A DNA stretch of 47,935 nt from a virus, in IMG/VR virus record IMGVR_UViG_3300037041_002244, positions 1-47,935 of that record. One strand, 5' to 3'. The notes beneath the pieces are model-generated. The model ran no database searches and was not told where the DNA came from. It was given only the letters and a program-made list of their open reading frames with translations. Both the position numbers and the translations under genes were made by a program. Shown here piece after piece: positions 15,755 to 24,700 of the stretch (the stretch's first letter is position 1; each line of letters begins with the position of its first letter).

Positions 15755-18700
15755 TCACGACATATCCGCAATGACGACACCGTAAATGATGCCACCAATT
15801 TTGATAAAAGTGTACACGTCGTGGCGACCCGCTGTTTGCGACGGTGTTGGTGCCGCGCCGGAGTTCCACCTAATGGTTGCTGCCGGAGTTGTTGCCGACC
15901 AGCTTGCCGTATAAGCACCCGGACTGATCAACGTGATATTTACCGTTTGCCCCTCGGTCAAACCATCGATAACAAACGCCTGCGCTCCACCTGCCGGTGT
16001 ACGCACAAAGATGTGCTTCGCGGCAGCGTTGAAAGTATTGTTGCCATTGTCCGTCGCTCCGGGAGACACGAAACGCCCGTAGCCATTCACAACGTGCATG
16101 TTTGCACCGGACGCCGCGCCCAATCGCGCTGTTCCATCAACGTACAAGTTGGTGCCAGCGTACACGGACTTCTCAACACCGATGCCGCCTTCAATGACGA
16201 AGCACCCAAGGTCTTTTGACGTTGCGTCGGTCGTGTTAGGAATTGTAACGATGCCCGTACCGTCTATCGACAATCGCGTGTTGTTGTTGGTCTGAAAAGC
16301 TAAGATGCGGGTTCCCGAATTGTGACCAATGTACAAACCAACGCCGTCTTGCAAGAAGGTCGTGGTGTACCCTGTACCAGCAGCGTTATCGAATTTCCAA
16401 CGGGCACCGATATAAAAAGTTTCCACCGCCGTTTTGACAATGCTGTCTGTCGCTACTGTTCCTGTGCCCGTGAAGGAAAGAACGCCACTCGGCAGTTCAA
16501 TTATACCGGAGGTTTTGACTCTGAATCTTACTGTAGGCTCCGTGTCCGTTAGAACAGATCTCGTCGCAACAATAAAGTCGCCATTTGTGACACCCGTGGC
16601 ACCTGTTTCTTGATAACCGCAATAAACAGGGTAGTGTGCGCCTGCGGTCGGCTTGTAGCCAAAACCAATCAAGCGATAACTGTTAGCACCGTATTCATCC
16701 AAGCCCAAACCGACGTAGTAAGCATTGGTTGTTGCCGTTGGCGCATTACTGCTAATGACGCTTGAAAATACGGTACTTTTGCCGAAAACTTTGTGGACTA
16801 AAGTCGATTGCGTTACGGTCAAATCAGGACCGATTTGGTGATTACCGCTGCTGTCAACAACGTGAACAGAAACGGTCGCAAGGTTGCCAGCCGCATTACG
16901 ACACAATCTATAACTTTGCGCAGTGTCTACGCCATGTGCCCACACCGTAGCAGCATTCTGTGTAACGTACTGTACTATAGTCGCGCCACCACTCGCATGT
17001 GTGGTACGCAGCGACATAACGCTGTTACCAGCACTGTTGGAGTTTTGCAGAATCATCGTGTTGCCATAGAACGTGTAGTTCGTATTAGCATGATCAGCGG
17101 CGGTCGCACTACCAAACTGTGTACTTCCGTTACCAACAATCTTGAGAACAGTCTCCGTGTAATTTCTGATATGAAATACAGTATCGGTGTCCGCAAGAAA
17201 TCCATTCGTGTTCGGCGCAGTAAATTTATACGCGTCAAATATGAAGCCTGTGCGTTGCCCGTCAGTAGCACCGCCGTGATACGATCTAAAATAGAACGCT
17301 GTGAGTCCATCTGTGTCAGTACGCGCTACAATAGCAGGGGATGCCGCTGTCGCTTGGAAAGCCAACTGTCCCGCAGCAAGTTCGGAACCGTTGCTCACTG
17401 TCGAGAACGTGGATGTTATCGCGACCCAACCACCGTCTTTGATATTGATGACAGAACTACGAATGTACCGCTTGTTGGTATTATCCCATCGCGTAACGTC
17501 GCCCTGCGCGGTGCCTGTCTGAACCTGCGCAGTATCGAGACCCGAACTTCCCGAAGAATCGTATTGATCCCACGTGCCGACAATCGCAGTGGTGTTACTT
17601 GCAAAGTGCATATCGATGCGATTTCCTGTCGTCGCACCAAGATTGATTCCCGTAACAAAACCGCTGATGATTCCCTTGCCAAGAAATTGATTATTGCTGG
17701 CAGTCATTGTGATTGCAGGATTTGCACCGGACGCTGCCCATCCCGTACCAGAACCCTTGAACATGAAGTTCAAGCGTTTGCCGGTTGTCAGTGAAACAGA
17801 CAACGCCTCCAACTTCTCAACAAGAATCCAACCGCCGTCAGGACACGCGGTAATAGCCGCCTGCGTCGTAGCATACCGATTGCCGTACACGTCAACGTCG
17901 GTCACGACGCAATCGTATCGAAATTCTTTGTCGTCGGTTGTGAACAGATCGAGACTACCAATTTGACCTGACCGCAGCACAACATTTTCAAGCCACAATT
18001 TAGAACCAAGCCGTCTGCCAAGCACAAGGATATCGTCGCCGAATGGAACTGTCGCCGCTGCGACCACGGTCAAGTTCGCCGCTGCCACACCTGTACGATT
18101 CACAGTGACGTAGATGAAGTCGCCGTCTGCAATTGCGAAGTTTGTCAGCGCCAAGATCGTATTGCGCGTGTCGCCCAAACCTTCCATTTCGACATACATG
18201 GATGCCGCCGTGGTAAGTTGAGTACCGCTCCACGTGATATTACCACCGCCGCGCAATTTCTTGTTGGCATTCTGTCGAATCATCTGCGTTGTGGTGTCAC
18301 CGCGATCACTCAACTTGACGAGAGACTTTTGCACGTCGGTTTGCGATGCGCCAAGTGTAACAGGCTCATAAGCAGTCGTACCAAACTCACTGACCTCGTC
18401 CGAAATCGCTGACGCTGGATGTGCGTTAGGATCGCTGCGACCGCTCAAGCTATTGTGATTTGCACCGCCGCCACCGCCACCGGCACCGCGACCAGGATTC
18501 TTCGTTCCCCGAATATCAAGAGGCTCAATGGGCATCTGACAGTTAGTGGTGCCGCCACTCGCTGCGACGTACTGATAAGTGATGCGGTACAGCGCCGCCA
18601 TTTCAGCGGCAGGAAATCCACCAAACTGAAGACTGTCAAAATCCTCGGCTTCCGCATCCGCCTGTGTCGCGTGTTGCGACTGTGGCTGAATGATCATCGT

Positions 18701-21700
18701 GGTGCCGAACTGGAAGTTTGTCGTCAACACCCACACGTTGAAAAAGTAGGTGCTTGTAACGGGTGTCTGCGCGAAGTTCGACGCGGGATCACTCCACTGA
18801 GGGACACCGACAAGATGCTTGATAGGAAGTCCTGTCACAGCGTCCCACGTCCAGTCACCAGCCACAGTGTTCTCACGATACCAAATTTCGATCTGCGCGG
18901 GATCTGCCAAGTCTTGATGAAACGGACTTGAAAAAGGTGCCGTATCATACAGCGTGTGGAAAATATCCTCGTCAGCAATTTGACCGCCTGACAGACTGAA
19001 AGTGATTGCAGCGTCCGAAGGTGTGAGCAACGTGTAGTCAGCAATGTTGTGACCGCTGATATATTGCGTACCGAAAGCCAGATGCTTGTACAAGTGGTCT
19101 TTCCAGATACGCGAAACACCGTGGCGCTCGTCGCCAAGTTTTCCTGCGGCTAGATTAGCATTCCACAGCACAACGGCAACGGGAGCATCCGTTGCAAGAT
19201 CCCACGGCGAGTTTGTCACCTGCAATTCAAACTGATCATCAAACCAAATCCAATACAAGCCTGAAATATTCGGCACAGGAGCCGTCTTAACGGTGTCAAT
19301 TTCCTTGCGCACACCTTGCACGTACACGGTATAAAACGGCGCAGGAGTCACCGACAACGTCAGTGTCAAATCGTCGAAGTCCAACACGCTTTGGAAAATC
19401 TCGGATTCGACAAAGCCGATGGGGAACACTGTTTGTTTTGCAGCGGTTGACGGTTCAACCAAACCGATACAACTTGCGACGTTGTATTCGTAGTCACGCA
19501 GCGTACCGTAATCAATATTCTGGCGATTAGGTCCGTTGGTGCCAAAAACCATTTGCACAACAGGACGTGTCTGTGCATTGAAGTCAATCGCATATGCCGT
19601 GAAGTTCTCAAGCAAGCCGTAGCCCGTCATGGAGCATCCAGGCGCGTCGAACGTGATTCCTGTTCCAACCACACTGTTACCGTCAAAGCCGGTCTCAGGC
19701 CCACGGAAAACGAAGTGGATCGTTTTTCCATTAGTGTTGAGTCCTACTGTCAGCACGGTCATCTTGTTGACAAGAATGAAGCCGCCATCAGGACACGCGT
19801 TAATAGCATCCTGTGGATTCACAAATGTCGTATAGGGATGTCCTTGATAAATCGCATTGCTGATCACGGTGTCAAACTTGAACACACCATCATCCATGCT
19901 GAACGGACTTCCCTGCGAACCATCGAGATTGAAGTCAGTCAAAAGCAAACCGCTGTAGTCAACGGCAAGCGTATTGTTCTTGAAAAAGGCTTCGATGCGC
20001 GTTCCAATATTTCCATTGAGATCCAGCGCCGTCGCGAAATTCTCGAACTTGCCAAGACCCGTGATCGTGCAATACGGTTTATTCAACTGCAAGCCTGTGG
20101 ATGCAAACGGTATCGTACCGGCTTGAAGTTCATTCACCGCCAAGGAAATGGGCAAACCGCCAATCGTCACGGCGTCGCCCGCCCACTCACCAGGAGTAGG
20201 AATGGTGAAATTCTGCCAAATATGATTTTGCAGATCCCACAAATAAACTCTGAAGTTTGTCGCAGTTCCCATATACAAGAATGTGTTATCGTGCCACACA
20301 CTCAACGCCTGATCCGTAGACGTGCCTGCCACAGTATACGTTGTCTTGTATTGAAAGATCGTGAAATTGGTTCCAACGCTATCGCCACCCACGTAAAGGT
20401 ATCCGAGGTTGTCACCCCAAATATGACGATACTTGTCGCCCACGGGAGCCGCGAAATTGCTAACGTAGCTCAACGTACCAGCGATGTAGTTGTAGCTATA
20501 AACGCGCATGTAGTTGTCGCAAGCAACATGCAAGTAAGCATTGTCACCCCACACGGCATAGTAGGTATCCACACCTTGCAGGTCTGTCGCAATTTGTGCA
20601 AGCGCACCGGACACGGGATTGACACTGTAAGAACGAATACCAAGTGTCGAGTATGTGACATAGGCAAAGTTTCCGTTACCCCAACAACCTGTCGCCACTC
20701 CGGGATTCAAAAAGTCCTTGCGGGTCAGGACGCCTATTTCAACACGGAATGTTGCAATACCGTCAGCGCCAACTGCGACAAGATGCGATCCCGCAATTGT
20801 CAATTTTGTGGTGTAGTCATTCGTGTTCCAAGAACTGACAAGCGACCAAGAAGTTCCATTGAATTGAAGCGCAACGATGTATCCTGTACTTGTCGATGCG
20901 TAAATGTAGGTGCCGTCGCCAATGACGTCCAAGAAGTTTCCGAGCGCACCTGCGTAGGTGGCAACCGCCGTGAGTACACCCAATTGGCTCACAGTGTATG
21001 CGGTAAGATCAGTTCCTTGACAGGAATAAACGTAGGTGCCGTCTCCCCAAGATCCATTCGCCGCTGATCCGTCACTGTCTTTGAGCGTAAACGTACTCGT
21101 ACCGGCAAGACCGCTGTAAAGATTGTCGCCCGGATAGTTACCAGCCTGCGTCACGGAAATTGTGATATTAACTGGCACAACGCCCGTCAACAACGTGTTG
21201 GCGTTCACAGTAATTGCGAGCGCGGGTTTCTTGCCGTCAACTGTTCCGATGAACTCGACGAAAAAGCCACCGCTGTAGCTTCCCGTAACAATCACGTTGT
21301 CAATCGTTGTAAGCGCAACAAGCTCGCCGCGAACGTCATTTGCTGTGGCGTCCCAATTCATGTTGTTGGTATTTTGCCCATTGTAAGCAAGACGCCAATT
21401 TCCTGAAGTGGGCACAGTGCTGAACACGATGTGCTGAATTTCATTTATGCCGTCAGGGATCAAAAGCGGCAATACAGGGCGCTCTGCCATTGTACCGATA
21501 AACTCAAAGTCAAATCCTGCATAATAATCGCCAGTGACAAGGATATTGCCTGCGCCAATGCTCGGCACACTTTCCATAACAGCCTGAACACTTGCGGCGT
21601 TCGACGTGTATGGAATATTGGCAGATTCATTGCCACTGTACTTGAGACGGAACGATCCCGAAATCGGATAGATTTGCGGTGTTCCCTGTTGCGTTACCGT

Positions 21701-24700
21701 CGCGGCGATAGAACCTGCGCCGCTGTCGTTGGCATTATGTGTCAAGGCATCCGTTGTAGATCCCGACGTGGTTGTGTTCGCCTCTACGACGTTGGTATTA
21801 AGCGTCCATGCAAAAGGCAGCAGAACACCGTTGACCGCCGTGAACACCTTAAAGGCGACCTGCGATGCATTATCAGCACTCAGGATGTTTGCAGCGACGC
21901 GGTTTGCAAGTGGGGTACTCACGTAGTCAGCGCCCGTAGGTTGCGTGCCCGCGCCGTTGATATTGAGCCACACGGCGTACTTGTTGCCTGACGTTGACCA
22001 AATCGTGAAGTAGTCGGCTTGCGTCGAAAGCAAGCCGGTAGTAAATGCGAATTGCGTTGTTTCCGACGTTCCAACTTGCGTTGCAAAAGCAAGATGCTGA
22101 ATTTCATTTATACCAGCGGGTACGGTCAACATGACTTGTGGTTGCAAACCGTCAACACCGACCCACTCAATAATGAATCCTGTGCTATAGTCGCCGGACA
22201 CAGACACGTTGGTGATATTGGACAGTGCCTCAAGCGCCGCCTCAACACCGGCAGCATTTGTGCTAAAGGACATATCGACTGTTTTTTGCCCACCAAATTC
22301 CAGTTTCCAAGTGCCGCCATCGGGAATTGCGCTGAATGTCACTTCCTGAATAGCGTCGGTTCCGCCGTAGGACAAAAAGCCCGTTTCCGGTCCTTTACAA
22401 ACAATGTCCACGCGCTTACCGCGTGTTGTCAACATGCTGTTTAGAACGCACAATTTCTCAACAATAAATCGCCCGCCGTCACGTACATCCTCCATCGCAG
22501 TATAAGGATCGACGTAGCAGTTTTCACCAACACGATCATCAGTGACAACAACATCGTTGGCGAGGTCTTCAATATAGACACCAAGGGAGCCGTCAATATT
22601 ATACTGACCCACAAGCAAATCACGCTTGTCAATATTCACGCGCCCGATTTGAATGCGCACGTTGTCAATGTCGATAGGATTGCCAATGGCACCGACAAGC
22701 ATTGTGAACAGAGGCAAGGATGCGTAAGAAGACGTTGCAGTAAGCGTGAACTCATAATCCTGGAAACTGGCAGTCAGCGCAGGATTGACAATATCCGCAT
22801 AAGTACCAAAGCCTGTAAAGGACATGCTTTGACCTGTGAGTGCCACAGACTTCGCACGGAATTTGACCCAGTAGGTACGCCCATCTGTCAGAGGAACGGT
22901 GTTCCACAAGAGCCTATGATTGGCACCCGCTTGATAAGTCCACGTCATAAAATCATTGATAGTATCGTATGTAACAACGGCACCTTCAACGCTATATTTA
23001 CTCGTTGTATCAGTCGCAAAATCATCGCGATAAATCCAACCGTTGTCTTCAGGAAAACGCATTTCGATGCGCGTGCCTGCCATGTCGTTAAGGTCAACGG
23101 CAACGTCAAAGTCATCAAACTCACCCATGCCGAGGAACTGACAATCAGCATGTGTCAATTGAAATCCGACTCGCCCTGCGGTAGCAGCTTTTCTAAAGCC
23201 GGTTCCCAATCCCTTGCACATCACATTGACGCGCTTACCCGGAATGATTGTCGAAAGAATATCGGCTTTTTTCTCAACAAGAATCCACCCACCGGCAGGA
23301 CATGCAGCGAATGCAGCGGCGGCAGTCGTGTAACATTGAAATCCAATACGATCCGTCAAGCGCACGTCGTAGTTGAACGGAATGTCTTCTTGGTCAACGT
23401 CCAAACCAAGAGAACCGTCAACACTAAATTCATTTCTTTGCAGCGTGCCGTAGTCAATTGACGTTGTATTGTTTTCAAACGCCATTTCGATCCGCAAGCC
23501 GGGATTGCTGTTACTTTGAATGCCCGTTGCAAAATCTTTGATAAGTCCAAGGCCGACAAATTGACAATTGGGAGCGGACACAAGTTGAATGCAGTCACCT
23601 GTGAATGTGGACTCACCCGCAGTCGTTTCCGAAACGGTGGCCACAACCGGCGTAACACCAAACAACAAACTGCTATTTACGATCACATTCGTTTGAGGCG
23701 ATTTTCCAACATTGCCTGTGAATGACAACGTGAAGCCATTGGTAAAGTTTCCAGTCACAACAATCGCAGGCGTACCGGGGAGCGCCTGCAACGCGGCTTG
23801 CACTGTTACCGCCGTCGCAGCGGATGTCATGACTCCTGTGGTATTTGCACCGTATGTGATCGTCCACGTTCCGGCATTTGGCGTGGCAGAGAACAGAATG
23901 AGTTGAACTTCATCCGTTCCGGGGAAGGCCACAAAACCTGTATCCTGACCACGGAAAAGGAAGTTTACCGATTTTCCTGAAACAAGAAGAGGTGTGCGAA
24001 TGTCGCACATCTTATCGACAAGAACCCAACCATTGTCAGGACATTCGTCAATCGCCTGTTGAGGGATTTGGAAAAAGTTCACATCCTCAACGTCACTAAC
24101 AACAACCTGAATCAGAGCGCCGATTACGTTGCGATTGAACTCGCTGTCGTCGGAGCTTCCCTTGTTGCGCCACACCAAGATATTTTCAACAGGCAGAACA
24201 GGAAGGTCATAAGTCAACAGCACGCTGTTACTATTCCAAATAACGTAGTCATTGGACGCGCCCGCTCGAAGAAACTTTCCGCCAATCGCCAAAAAGAAAT
24301 CACGGAAAGGTTTGCCGGGATTCGTCCCTTCGTTGAAGGTGGGAATGCCTGTAATGAGTGTGCGACCCGTGCCATTGAAATTTCTTTGCACGTCGAGAAC
24401 GCCGTCGCCCTGCGCATTTGTGTTATCGCTATTGATTGCGGCTTGCCAATGAAAGTCGGCAACAAGCTGCGCGTTGAGCCGGAAGTACACTTTGTAATCA
24501 AAAATATCAACGGTACCGGAAGTTGCCTCAAGCGATGTGTCACCCTTGAGCAATGTCGTCGCGACACTCGTACCTGCAATCCAGGTCGCAAGATATTGAC
24601 CCTGCCGTGCATCGTAAAACAAACCAACGTCGGTTTTGCTGACACCCGTATCGACCGTTGCCAAAGCTATAATGACGTCCAATGTTCGAGGATCGAATGT

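Noticed and set aside
19553-21067. A 504-residue open frame on the plus strand opposite the giant fibre gene, and many shorter ones
   Set aside because: They mirror a well-supported minus-strand gene, have no ribosome site and show low-complexity, Arg/Cys/Ser-rich translations typical of antisense shadows.
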